From Piper betle (taxonomy: Eukaryota; Streptophyta; Magnoliopsida; Piperales; Piperaceae), in assembly GCA_033002965.1 (NCBI GenBank), contig JAURVB010014188.1:62001-126000 (forward strand): DNA of 64,000 bases, read 5' to 3'. The notes under the pieces are model-generated. The model was not told where the DNA came from. It saw only the letters and a list, made by a program, of their open reading frames with translations, and made no database searches. Each line of letters begins with the position of its first letter. The stretch's first letter is position 1. The translations under genes were made by a program, and so were the position numbers. Of this stretch, positions 38,948 through 49,020 are shown in pieces.

Positions 38948-40597
38948 AAATATGTAAAAACTAGGCCATTCGCCTGAGGGTTTTCAATGTTAGTTTGGTT
39001 GTTATTTGAATCTGGTTAGTAGGGTCTAACCTTTCTTGCAGAGGTTCATGTACAATATTGTATAAGTTGTCCGGCCATAGCCTCCTTCAGCTCTCGATAT
39101 GTTTGTTTGGATGCTGCATGCCCAATTTTTTTATTTTGGTCCATTCGAGTCATATATAATTTGATGTTAGGACAATGTCCCTCGCGTGTCTTTTGTGTAC
39201 TTGCTATGTAAACTTTAATAACCATTTCGGACCATCTCAACCCCTCATCGGGACCTGTAATGCAATTTCAGAGGTGGGCCCGATTGCGTCAATGAAAAAC
39301 CTTAATTTTTGAGTTTCTGACTAACCCAACTTATACCTCTTTAGCTAACCCAACTCATACATCTTCATTTAATCCAACCCATGCCTCTTTAGGTATGGCA
39401 CCCATACCTATGATAAAACAAGTTATCAACCTTTTTTTCCTATAAAACCAATCCTTTACCTCAGTTTTTCACCATTTTTCCTTCCCTCCTCACCTCTAAC
39501 AACCTTCTTCTCCTCTCTTTGGCTTTCTTCTTCCTCCTTGGAGCTCCAATCATCCTCCTCCACGTTTCTAACTACCTAGGGTGATAGGTTTTAAGGTTAG
39601 ATGCCTCAAAAGATGTCCCCTTAGTTTTCCCGCATTAGTTTCAGGTTTGTGCTGCCACTTTGGCTCGTTATTTGGTGTGTGTATCTTGCATGTTTTTATT
39701 GTTTCATTTGTTTGACATTTTTAGAATGTATATCTTCCTGTTAGAAACATTTTTAATATACATGTATATTATTTGGAAATGTAAATAAATAGATATGATT
39801 TTTATACTACACATAGGTCACTAATATGCACTATTTCGGTATAAAAATTATATAGTGGCACTCTGATGTTCAATTTTCATTATTAATATTTTTTTGCACT
39901 CACAACATGTATATCTATAACTTTTGTGATGGGTTTTTTACCTGAAATAACCTAGAATGTGCATATATGAGGGCAAAAAGTGAGGAAAGGTAGCAACTTT
40001 CACCATTACGGTGACATAAGCGCCCCTTCTCTAATTTTTACTCTCTGGCCTAATAGGATATGTTGATTTAAATCATTTTATGTTGTTCATGGTAATTTTA
40101 GAAGTTTGTGGTAAAATGTTAAGCCTAATCTAACTACTAAATAATCATAAATATCACCCAAAAGTAAGCCATATATTTCCTATGTTGTTTATGACTATGA
40201 GCATGATCTATAATTGTGTTACATGTTAAGCCACCAATTTTAAGTTAGTAAAATATGGTAAAAATATATCATGCTCCAATAAGTTTCTACTTAAAAATAT
40301 ATAAATTTTGGGAATGGGTAAAAATCATCTAGGTAAGTTTGGGAGGTATCTACCTGGATAGGGTAAAGATGTAGGGTGAACCCTAGTTTTTTCACTTCGC
40401 TTGTAAATTAGCTTAAAATAGGTTAATAATGTTGTATTTAAGTGAAATATAGTTCAAACCTTACATTATGTCTCAGTAGCACCGTGACCAATTTTATTTG
40501 TGAATTTTCAATTTATTAGGGTTTAAATAACTCAAGAAACAACTCATCCAGTGGACCCAAATTTTAAAATACACTTAGGGATATTTCAAAGTAAATT
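38948..40597 (+). mobile_element. truncated gypsy LTR (5' portion only)
   Basis: Matches the first ~1.8 kb of the LTR family: TTGGTTGTTATTTGAATCTGG near 38997, the tandem units near 39320-39420 and AGGTGAACCCTAGTTTTTTC near 40374. The match ends at about 40597, at the AGTAAATT phrase, and the rest of the LTR is absent. Confidence 0.78.
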
Positions 40598-41195
40598 TAT
40601 CTCTCAAGTAAAAGAATATCCACTAAGGAATTTTAAAACATTGTAAAAGTTATCAATCATACAATGCTCTTTACGATTGTCCTCCAAGCTATTATATGTT
40701 GCAAGCTATTTTAATGCTCAAATACAAATTTTAATTTTTTTTTTTGGATACTCAATTAATAGTCCGTATACTAGGCAGTAATACAGTTTTGTTTCAAGCT
40801 ATTATATGTTGGCACAGCATGCTACCCACGGTGGGGGGTTTTGATAGTGATAACAACCATAATAAGTGCATAAGCACCGCATCACACAGTAAACTAATCT
40901 ATTTGAGAGGGCGTACACATGCTAGATGTGGCTGTAATAAGCCAAGACAGGTCGAAGTAGTCAAATTTAGCCACCTAGCCTGGTCCATGATTTACGCTTT
41001 ACTTTTTGTTTGACTAATATATTTAAAAAAATTAAAAATCAAGTCAAACACTCACTTAAATTTTTAACTATCATTATGTTAAACTAGTTGATAAGAGAAA
41101 TATCAGAAAATAATATTTAATTAATTTGAAACTAAGTCAAGATTAATCTCTTATTGATTTTGTGAGTTCACCTCTTATGGGTGTCTCCACCAGAA

Positions 41196-41563
41196 GGCTT
41201 CCCTTCTTTCACGATATTCAATATTAGCATTCCAAAAGTTGTTAAGAATTTGTTAGCTTGATAATAATTTCATAAGTTTTTTTTCATGTCATTGGCTTCT
41301 TATAATTGTCTACTTGCAATACACTTCAGGCTACTATTTTTCTGTGTTGCTGTTGATTTGTGGTTGGGTTTGATAATTAGCTTTGTGACAGAATACTACA
41401 CCAGTAATGTTTATTGGTAACAATTGTAAGTTCACCGGATCCAAGTTACTATCTTGACTTGTGCTGTTTTACGATTGGATAGTCCTATACATGATGTTGC
41501 CGATAGTTGCAGGTCAGGCACAGCTACGAATGCTATATTTGGACTTGGTCTTGGCTTTCTGCT
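41196..41563 (+). pseudogene. vacuolar H+-pyrophosphatase gene fragment with introns
   Basis: Three exon pieces of a type I proton-pumping pyrophosphatase (tonoplast PPi-driven H+ pump) can be read in order. The first, ending at 41251, gives FPSFTIFNISIPKVVKN. The second, 41330-41408, gives [14 protein letters not shown] then FVTEYYTSN. The third, about 41475-41560, gives [11 protein letters not shown] then [15 protein letters not shown]. The family counterpart around VQDVADSCRTGAATN is easily recognised. The first intron (41252-41329) keeps GT-AG borders and splits a codon. The acceptor before the third piece is damaged and the frame stops soon after. Nothing on either side continues the gene (normally about 760 aa). 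It is a genomic fragment, not a retrocopy, since introns remain. Confidence 0.78.
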
Positions 41564-41617
41564 TACATTTGTATAATGTGAGTTCTATAGGTTTTTATCT
41601 TTCTTTTCTTATTCTAT

Positions 41618-41700
41618 GGGTCTTTAGCTCTGGAAAAACACTCACTAATAGGATGAACTCTACTTTTGTGAGAGATGGTGGTTCAAATCCACCTGAATAT
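41618..41700 (+). pseudogene. tRNA-like sequence 1 (degenerate)
   Basis: GGGTCTTTAGCTC opens like a tRNA with an A box. A perfect T arm (GGTGG, loop TTCAAAT, CCACC) with a B-box-like GGTTCAAATCC closes it. The acceptor stem does not pair and the middle is too long, so it is not a functional tRNA. Confidence 0.35.
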
Positions 41701-43657
41701 TTTTTACATGGTATATTATTGGATGTACATGTGTGCACCATATTTAATTGCTTCACATTGTAATTTTCCATAATTGAATAGATCATAATGAATTGAATTC
41801 ATATATATCTTTCAGCAGCATAGGCATGCTTTCCTTAAAGTCCCCAAACATGTTCTCCTCAGACTACAAAATGTTTTATTTTCTAGTTAGCGATGTGCAA
41901 TTCTTTGCTATTTAAATGATATCTTTAACTAATGACTCAAAATAATAGATTTAAACTCTACTAATACATCATGTTTCTCAAATATAAACGTTTGCTAATT
42001 AAAGTATAGTACCTGAGCAATGATACAATAGAAATATGAAAAGAGATTGTATTATTTTCTTGTTCAGAATACGTAAGTATCTGCAGATGAGTCAAATTTT
42101 ATAAAATAGCTATGTTTCTTGCTGCATGTAGTTGGTTGCCAATATGAATAGTTTTGACAACAATCAACCTCCCACAATATCATCTCTATTTCAGTTTTAT
42201 ACAATATCTAATCCTGGTATTTGTATGATTTTTTAATAGAGCTTTGCCTAAAATTTGTCATAGGAGTTTCCATAGAGTTCAACGAATATGATGTATTCCA
42301 ATTTAACCCTGTATAAAGAAAGGGTTTGACACCAGAAAACTGACAACCCATCTACTTGATTTCAATTTGATCTCAAATAGATTAAGCTTGTGTAGAAAAG
42401 CATCTTGCCAGTATCCATCAATGATCCAGTACCTTGTTATGATTGATGTAAAATTGAAAACATGTTCATGAATGACAAATCATAGCTATCTTTTGATTGA
42501 CTCTTTGTGGAAGCGAAACATCTTCTTAGAAGCATTTTAAATATAACTTTCAAGTGCTCCACTAAATTTAGCCTAAAGAGGAAGAACTAGAATTAGACTC
42601 TCTATTTGAAGGACCTTATTGGATTTGAACCACCACCTCTCTAAGTATTTCTTGAGTGCTCTTCTATGTTGAGCTAAAGATCCACTGTCATTAGATAATA
42701 CAACTGTACTTCGTATCATGTTACGATTTGTGGCAAACAATTAGAAGTTAGAGCATAAGTATATCACAATGATCATCAAATATAGGATGCCCCTTAATCA
42801 TCTATATACAATCAAGCAGACTATGCAGTTTCCAATCATTCATGCAATATTGGTTGTTTTGGATATCAAAGTGGAGTTGAAACGTAATACAGATGGTAAA
42901 CTATGAAGATTACTAACATTTTCTAATCTTAGACAGGGCAGACCATGCTAACACGATTCGAGACCTCCTCATAGTAGTTCAATCTTCCACTTGAATAAAA
43001 AATCCAACAGCACAAGATGAGAAGATTTAATCTAGATGAAATCAACACAAAAAAAAGTTGTCGTTTCCATAAATAAATTTTGATGCCGATAGAACTCACA
43101 AAACTTACAAAAAGGATAACCAGTTAAATAAGGAATAGAAGCCTCCATTTAGAAGGTCAATAATCGAGAAATTGTAGCATCTGAATGATAAACTTTCAAG
43201 TCTCTATGTCTAAGCAGTGAGCTCCATGATAGCACTAACAATCAACTTTCAACACTCCAAATCTAAGCAGAGTTCTATGATTGCACTAACGATATCAACT
43301 AGCACATCTCCAGCCTCGCTCATCATCAAATCAATTTATAGAGCCTTTTTGAATGTATTCGATTTTGTGATCACGAACAAGATCTGTAATAAAGAATACA
43401 CAAACAGAGATTTAAACAAACCACTTTACCTTTCAATTTTGGAGAGTTACAGAAAAAATATGACTTACATTTTTTTTTTGCTATTTTGATGGTACCCTAT
43501 TAAACACGCGTGACATGCGCCATCCCAACCTTATAATAGCATTGGCATCCAATTAATTAATGCACGCAAATCACACGACAATAATCACAATGATCATTAT
43601 ATTTTATACTACAAGAATGCCAACTTTAATTCTAAAATCAAAAGACCCATACTTTAT
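41701..43657. other. intergenic, no gene seen apart from the tRNA-like piece
   Basis: AT-rich sequence with no supported coding region; the 90-codon frame at 43217 shows no family signature. Confidence 0.55.
42611..42683 (-). pseudogene. tRNA-like sequence 2, 73 nt (degenerate)
   Basis: On the minus strand the 73-nt segment starts GGATCTT and ends AAGGTCC, which pair over seven positions (one wobble). GCTC/GAGC forms a D stem, and TGG-TTCAAAT-CCA forms the core of a T arm. The anticodon stem does not pair and position 33 is not T, so I call it a tRNA pseudogene or tRNA-derived repeat. It shares TCTTTAGCTC and GGTGGTTCAAATCC with the copy at 41618. Confidence 0.45.
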
Positions 43658-43675
43658 ATATATATATATATATAT

Positions 43676-44065
43676 AACTGGATAGCCAGCCCCGAGGTAT
43701 GAAAAAATTCGAGGCTCCATATCAATTTAGGTCATCTGATTACAAAGATTGCCTAGATTCAATCAAATTTAAAAATGAAAATAAAAAATATTCCCCTTCA
43801 TCTGCCAGCGATCAGCCCCTATCGATTGGAATGAACCGCCTTCGGCCAAACCTGGCTGGTTGTGGCAGCAGCCAGTAGATTTGGTCATGTTCTATCTGCT
43901 TGGCCACCGCATAGATCTGGCTGCAGTCGATCTAGGTGGCAAAGCCTAATGGAGGGTGGGTGAATTTTTTTAAGGCACAATTAATATAGGTTGTCCTTGT
44001 AATCGGCTGACCTAAATTGATTTTATACCCCAAATTTTTTCTACCCTATTCTGAGTTAAACTTTC

Positions 44066-44072
<7 letters not shown>
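43676..44072. mobile_element. (TA)n-bounded MITE-like element with imperfect TIRs
   Basis: Lies between (TA)n at 43658-43676 and (TA)n at 44072-44096. The left end contains ATCAATTTAGGTCATCTGAT then TACAAAGATTGCCTA. The reverse complement of the right end contains ATCAATTTAGGTCAGCCGAT then TACAAGGACAACCTA. That is an imperfect terminal inverted repeat of some 80 bases. The interior carries GGCTGGTTGTGGCAGCAGCC-like GC-rich sequence and no transposase. Confidence 0.6.
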
Positions 44073-44095
<23 letters not shown>

Positions 44096-44096
<1 letters not shown>

Positions 44097-44414
44097 GTCT
44101 GATTACAAGGACGACCCATATCTATTCTTTCGAGAGAAAAAACCTAAACCCTACCCCAACAGTTCTAGCAGTGGCCGCACAGTCACATCAACCAAATTTG
44201 GTCATAAGCGATTATATTTGGCTGCCCACCGACCAAATCCGGCCGCAGGGCGGCTAGACATGGCCAAGTGCAATAGGAACTAAAGTGGTCAACTAGCTAT
44301 GGGTGAAACCTGGTCGTCGGCGAATGAGGGTGTGGAAGGGTGTTTTTTTCTTTTTTTCATCAAATCTAGGCCGTCCTTAATTTTGGATGACCCAGATTAA
44401 AGTTTGGGGCAATA

Positions 44415-44418
<4 letters not shown>
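44096..44418. mobile_element. (TA)n-bounded MITE-like element
   Basis: Bounded by (TA)n on both sides. The left end carries GTCTGATTACAAGGACGACC and the right end GGCCGTCCTTAATTTTGGA then GTTTGGGGCAATAAACATA, so the two ends are related inverted sequences. It shares the GATTACAAGGACG motif with its left neighbour. Confidence 0.55.

Positions 44419-44468
<50 letters not shown>
44418..44468. repeat. (TA)n microsatellite
   Basis: About 51 bases of uninterrupted TA at the junction of two non-autonomous elements. Confidence 0.95.
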
Positions 44469-44470
<2 letters not shown>

Positions 44471-45547
44471 AGTTCTGCAATGTGCTGCCATGTTTTGGCA
44501 GAGCATGCAGTGTATTTCATTTTGGGCCGTTGGATCAAAATCCAACGGCCCAAAACAAGATCCTGTCCCCCCCTCCCCCATTTCTTTTCGACTCAGCCCC
44601 TCCTCATGCGGGATTAAGTCAAGTTTTTATTACGAAACTATTTTATTTTTTAAAAATTTATTTCCTAATATATATTTCGTAAAATTATTTTATTTTATTT
44701 TATTTTTTAAAAATTTATTTCATAATAAAAACTTAACTCGAGTGAGGCTCAAAATGTAATAAAAACTTTATGAAATTTACGAAATAAAACTCGAGTCAGG
44801 CCCCCCCCCCCCCCCCACCCGTGGCCTCGACCCAGCCGTAGCCCCATGCCACGACCACCCCTTGCCACCGCCGGCTCCGACCCAACCACCACCCCATGCC
44901 ACCACCACCCCTAGCCGCCACTAGCACCGCCCCACCTGCTGCCCTCACCACCACCCCCGCCACCATTCGCAGCCGCAGTCGGGCTCGACTCGTGTAAAAA
45001 ACTAGACTTAGTCTCGACTCGAATCAAGTAAATAAAAAATTGACTCGGTATCGACTTAAGCCATGTAAATAAAAAATTAACTCAATATCAACTCGAGTCA
45101 AGTTAATAAATAATTGACCTGGTATCGACTCGAGTCAAGTCAATAAATAATTGACTCGGTATCGACTCGAGTCAAGCCAATAAAAAATTGACTTGGTCTA
45201 GACTCGAGTCAATAAAATCTTGACTCAGTCCCGACACGAGTCAATATTTTGAAATAATGCATCCTAACTCGGTAAACAGTTGAAAACTTAATTTTCCAAT
45301 CAACTATAAATAACAAAAAATGGTAGGCTCTTATATACTATAATAAAATTTAAATTATTCTTATATTATTTTTTTGAAAAAAATTTAGTTTGTAATAAAA
45401 TTTTGGCTCAATCCTAACTCGAGTCAAATTTTTATTAGAAAACTACCCTCACCTGTCCCCCCCCTGTATTGCCTCACCACCCCACTGTCGACGACCTCGT
45501 TGCTGGTTGCTCGCTGGCCAAAACACAGAAGCACATTGTAGAACTCC

Positions 45548-45548
<1 letters not shown>
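44469..45548. mobile_element. (TA)n-bounded element with ~30-bp TIRs
   Basis: The left end AGAGTTCTGCAATGTGCTGC matches the reverse complement of the right end, AGGAGTTCTACAATGTGCTT. (TA)n tracts flank both sides. Inside are the palindrome CCGTTGGATCAAAATCCAACGG near 44528, a 17-base C run at about 44801-44817, CCACC/GCCACC-rich sequence, and a 37-bp tandem array. No coding capacity. Confidence 0.65.
44986..45245. repeat. 37-bp tandem array carrying CGACTCGAGTCAAG
   Basis: About seven units spaced mostly 37-38 bases apart (starts near 44986, 45014, 45052, 45089, 45126, 45163, 45200, 45232). Each has a variant of the palindrome GACTCGAGTC followed by an AATAAA(A/T)AATTGACT spacer. Confidence 0.85.
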
Positions 45549-45575
<27 letters not shown>

Positions 45576-45578
<3 letters not shown>

Positions 45579-47014
45579 TAATACTCCAGTGTGCTGCCTA
45601 TTTTTCCAATGCAGGCAGGGTGAAAATGGCTGCTAAGATAGAAATCCAGCTGCTGTCAATCCCCCCCCTCGCGTTGTCCCTGTCCCCTCCCCCTCATGCT
45701 GTCTGCGTCCCCTCCCCTCCCCCCCCAGTTCCTTTCCCCTCCCTGCACCGCTGCCCCAGTCATGCCCGCTCCTGCTCCACCTTGAGTGTGACATCGCTCC
45801 CCTCTATTTTGTTGCGTTAGGCTCACCGAAATCCGCTACCCGATTGCCTCAACAGCCACTGTTGACCCCCTATGTTGGCCGCTTCCTCTGTTTTTTGACT
45901 TCGGCAACATTTTGTTGGGGGAAGGAGGGAGGTGGTGGCGAGGCGGCGACAACACTATCTAGCGGGCGGCCGGCAACGAGGTCTCTGGCGGTGAGGTGGC
46001 GCGACAAAATAGGGGGGGTACGATCAGTCAATAGGGAAAGAAACAAGGGAGAAGTTCATAATATGCACTTGACTTGCTCCCGACTCGAGTCAATATTATG
46101 AAATGTATCTAAAAAATATTAAAAAATACAGTAAATATTATAAAATAAAATAATCAAATTCTAACTCGAATAACATCCTCTAAAACTAATAACCCACCCA
46201 AACTAATAAATAATGCATCCTAATGCAGTAAATGCCCTTAAATTAATTCTACAATCCACTATATAAAAAACTGGCATAGTCTTATATATTCTAATAACTC
46301 ATTTTTTCTGATGCATTCATGACGTCATGTATACCCAAGTATATGATGATAACGTCATGAATACAGCAAAAAAAGTTATTAGAATATATGAGAGTATCCA
46401 GTTTTTTTAATATATAGTGGATCGCAAAATTAATTTAATGTTGTTTACTGCATTAGGACACATTATTAATTAGTTTTGGGTCGGTTATTAGGTTCTCGAT
46501 TATTTTATTTTATAGCATTTTACTATATTTTTTATATTTTTCGAGATGTAGAGTAAAGTTTTTATTACAAAACTACCCCAAACTTCTCCCTTGTTTCTTT
46601 CCCTACCGACCAATCATGCTCCCCCCTCCCCCGTTTTGCCGCACCACACCACTGCCAGCGACGTCGTTACTGGCCGCCTACAGGCCAGTGCCATCGCCGC
46701 CTCGCCACTGCCTCCCTTCCTTCCCCTAACAAAATGTCACTGACGATAGTTGGGAAACAGAGGAAGCAACCAACATAGGGGGCCGATGGCAGCTATTGAG
46801 GCAATCGGGCGGCAGATTTGGACGAGCCTAATGCGGCAAAATAAAGGGGGGGGGATGTCGCGCTCTAGGTGGAGCAGGAGCGGGCATGACTGGGGTTGCG
46901 GCGGCATGGGGGCGAGGGGGGAGGGGGACGGCGGGGGTGATTGACAGCCGCTGGATTTCTATCCAATGGCTATCTTCACCTGTGTGTTGCCTGCGTTGGA
47001 AAAACAGGCAGCGC

Positions 47015-47018
<4 letters not shown>
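45576..47018. mobile_element. ~1.44-kb long inverted repeat (foldback-like) between (TA)n tracts
   Basis: The two halves are inverted copies around a centre near 46330. Outer pairs: GTGCTGCCTATTTTTCC (45591) against the reverse complement of GGAAAAACAGGCAGCGC (46997-47013), and AGATAGAAATCCAGC against GCTGGATTTCTATCC. Inner pairs: ATATATTCTAATAACTC near 46284 against GTTATTAGAATATATGAG near 46374. Each arm contains a segment similar to the nested LTR family (CTAATAACCCACCCAAACT; TCTAATAACTCATT). No protein is encoded. Confidence 0.75.
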
Positions 47019-47078
<60 letters not shown>

Positions 47079-47095
47079 TGTGTGTGTGTGTGTGA
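47019..47095. repeat. compound microsatellite (TA)n-(GA)n-(TG)n
   Basis: TA to about 47059, then GA to about 47078, then TG to about 47095. Confidence 0.95.
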
Positions 47096-47771
47096 GTTAG
47101 GCTAGCCTGGGGTAAAGCTGATTTGGACCATCCGATCATAAGGACGGTCTAGATCAGAAGATCTTAAAAACGTCCTCACCTCCTCCCCAGTCGCCTCATT
47201 CCTAGCCGTTGCTCGCCGCTGCCTCCTCATCGACTGTTGCTTGCCGTCACCTCCTCCCTCGCCATTGCTTGCTGCCGCCTTCGTCCTTACGATTGAACCA
47301 TCCGCCATGCCCACGCCCTCGCCCTCGTTGTCAAGCCCCCGCCCAAGTCCCGCCCCTACCCACGCCACCATGCCGCCGCGCCCCACCCCCTTGCTCGTCG
47401 CCGCACCACCGCCAATGCCCGTGCTCACGCCATTTCTCGCCAGGCCCATGTACACGCCATTCCTCACGAGGCCGGTGCTTGCTCCCACACCCACGCCCAT
47501 GCTCGAGTCACCGCCCTCTATCTCGCCCACGCTTGCGGTGCCACCGACCTTGCTCCACCGCTACGCCCATTCCTGCACCCATGCTCAGTGCACTACCGTA
47601 GTTCCTCATCGGCGTGCCACCTCCGCTCTTTTCATATATATCTGGGCCGCCTTTGTAATTGGACGGCTCAAATCAAAATTTTGTTTAGTTTTTTTTTTTG
47701 AAATCAATAGATCTCAGACGGTCCATATGAGAGTTTGGGGCAAGAAATTTTTCCCACCCCTAACATCTCGG

Positions 47772-47776
<5 letters not shown>
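47096..47776. mobile_element. (TA)n-bounded GC-rich element
   Basis: The left end has GGACCATCCGATCATAAGGACGGTC and the right end has GACGGTCCATATGAGAGTTTGGGGC before (TA)n at 47776-47810. These are related inverted ends. The interior, from about 47170 to 47630, is GC-rich with proline/threonine low-complexity frames. Confidence 0.5.
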
Positions 47777-47810
<34 letters not shown>

Positions 47811-47812
<2 letters not shown>

Positions 47813-48560
47813 GCTTGTCTTATGTACATGAGCAACAACTTATATAACTTATATGAGTTACATTTTTAATTTAAAGTAATTTAGTAGGCCTCATTACTCA
47901 AAATTTATATTGATAAATAGACAAATAAATAATGAGGGTAATTGTAAAAATTTAACTCAAACTAATATTTCTAACCTTTTCATCTTAATTATCAAAATAA
48001 TTATAACAAAAATAAATTTTCAATAATTATGAACTAGTACACTTTTTAAAAATCATGTCATAATAATATGTCATAATAATATTTAAAAAGGTAAAATTTT
48101 ATTACCCTTTTACTTATGCACTCTACTTTTAATATATAGAAATATTATTTTATAAGACCCATATGAAAATGTTTAAATTAAATATATGATTCATTTAAAT
48201 TATAAAAGGTGTGACTCGCCCTAATTTTTCTTTCATATTAATTATATGCCAACATTTTTCAGGCATCAAAAGTAATTTAAAAAAAATTCTTTCTTTTCCT
48301 GCAAAAAAATCAATGAATAATTAAAGACACAACACAAGGCATATTAAGTTTTTCTGGACATGTAATAAGGGACTAAGATAGTCTGAATATATAGGTGACC
48401 AAATTTTAGACCATCAAAAATCAAATGTACAGCTTGTCTAGACATGTCGCTCTTGGACTCCACGCCAGGGGGAGGAACGACATAGAGGAAAATATTGCAA
48501 TTAACAACATATAGACAGGGAGAAAAGAGGGGGAAGGGGAGGGACAACAAAGTCAACAAC
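47811..48560. other. intergenic upstream of PP2C
   Basis: AT-rich up to about 48440. No gene is supported; a long minus-strand frame (48344-48868) is antisense to the presumptive PP2C leader and is made of low-complexity serine/leucine and arginine/glutamate runs. Confidence 0.5.
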
Positions 48561-48599
48561 AAAAATAGTCTATGCCCTCTGGCATCTCCTTGACATTTT

Positions 48600-48830
48600 C
48601 CTCTTCTATCTCCTCTCTTTTTCTCTCTCTCTCTCTCCTCCCAAATCCCATTAAAAACAAATTCCATCTTCATCTCAAGCGACATAAAAAAGAGAGAGAG
48701 AGAGAGAGAGAGAAACCATTCCCACTTCTGCAACATCACTTTGACCCATCTTTCCCCTCGCTCTCTTCCTCCTCCCTGGGAGCTGCACAAGACGACCACC
48801 GTTGACAGGGATAGGTGGTGAGACTTCGAA
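48600..48830 (+). promoter_or_regulatory. probable PP2C 5' leader with CT/GA tracts
   Basis: CT-rich sequence (TCTCTCTCTCTCTCC near 48622) and a (GA)n run at 48691-48711 resemble plant core-promoter/5' UTR composition. The leader probably has an intron before the coding start at 49015/49021, but the splice sites cannot be fixed. Confidence 0.35.
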
Positions 48831-49020
48831 ATTTCAATTGAATATGGACTTTCTTTGTTTGAATTCATATGTCTGCTGGGATATATTTTCTTTTCTAAAT
48901 AAATTCTTGGTTTTTTTTGTTTGATGATGATGATGATTGGACTGAGATGGGATACGCTTTTGTGTTTGCGAGATGTTTTGAATTGTGATCGGGAGGGATT
49001 GGGATTGACCCAATATGCTT

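Noticed and set aside
41461..41763. 100-codon plus-strand frame
   Set aside because: It is a shadow: the pyrophosphatase fragment is read in a different frame of the same bases.
44801..44817. 17-base C run as a functional site
   Set aside because: Simple homopolymer in a GC-rich element; its length is also unreliable in assembled sequence.
47102..47831. 196- and 142-codon frames, proline/threonine rich
   Set aside because: Overlapping in several frames and running into a (TA)n tract; composition artefact of a GC-rich element.
48344..48868. 174-codon minus-strand frame
   Set aside because: Antisense to the PP2C leader, made of SLSLSLS and EREREK runs from CT/GA microsatellites.
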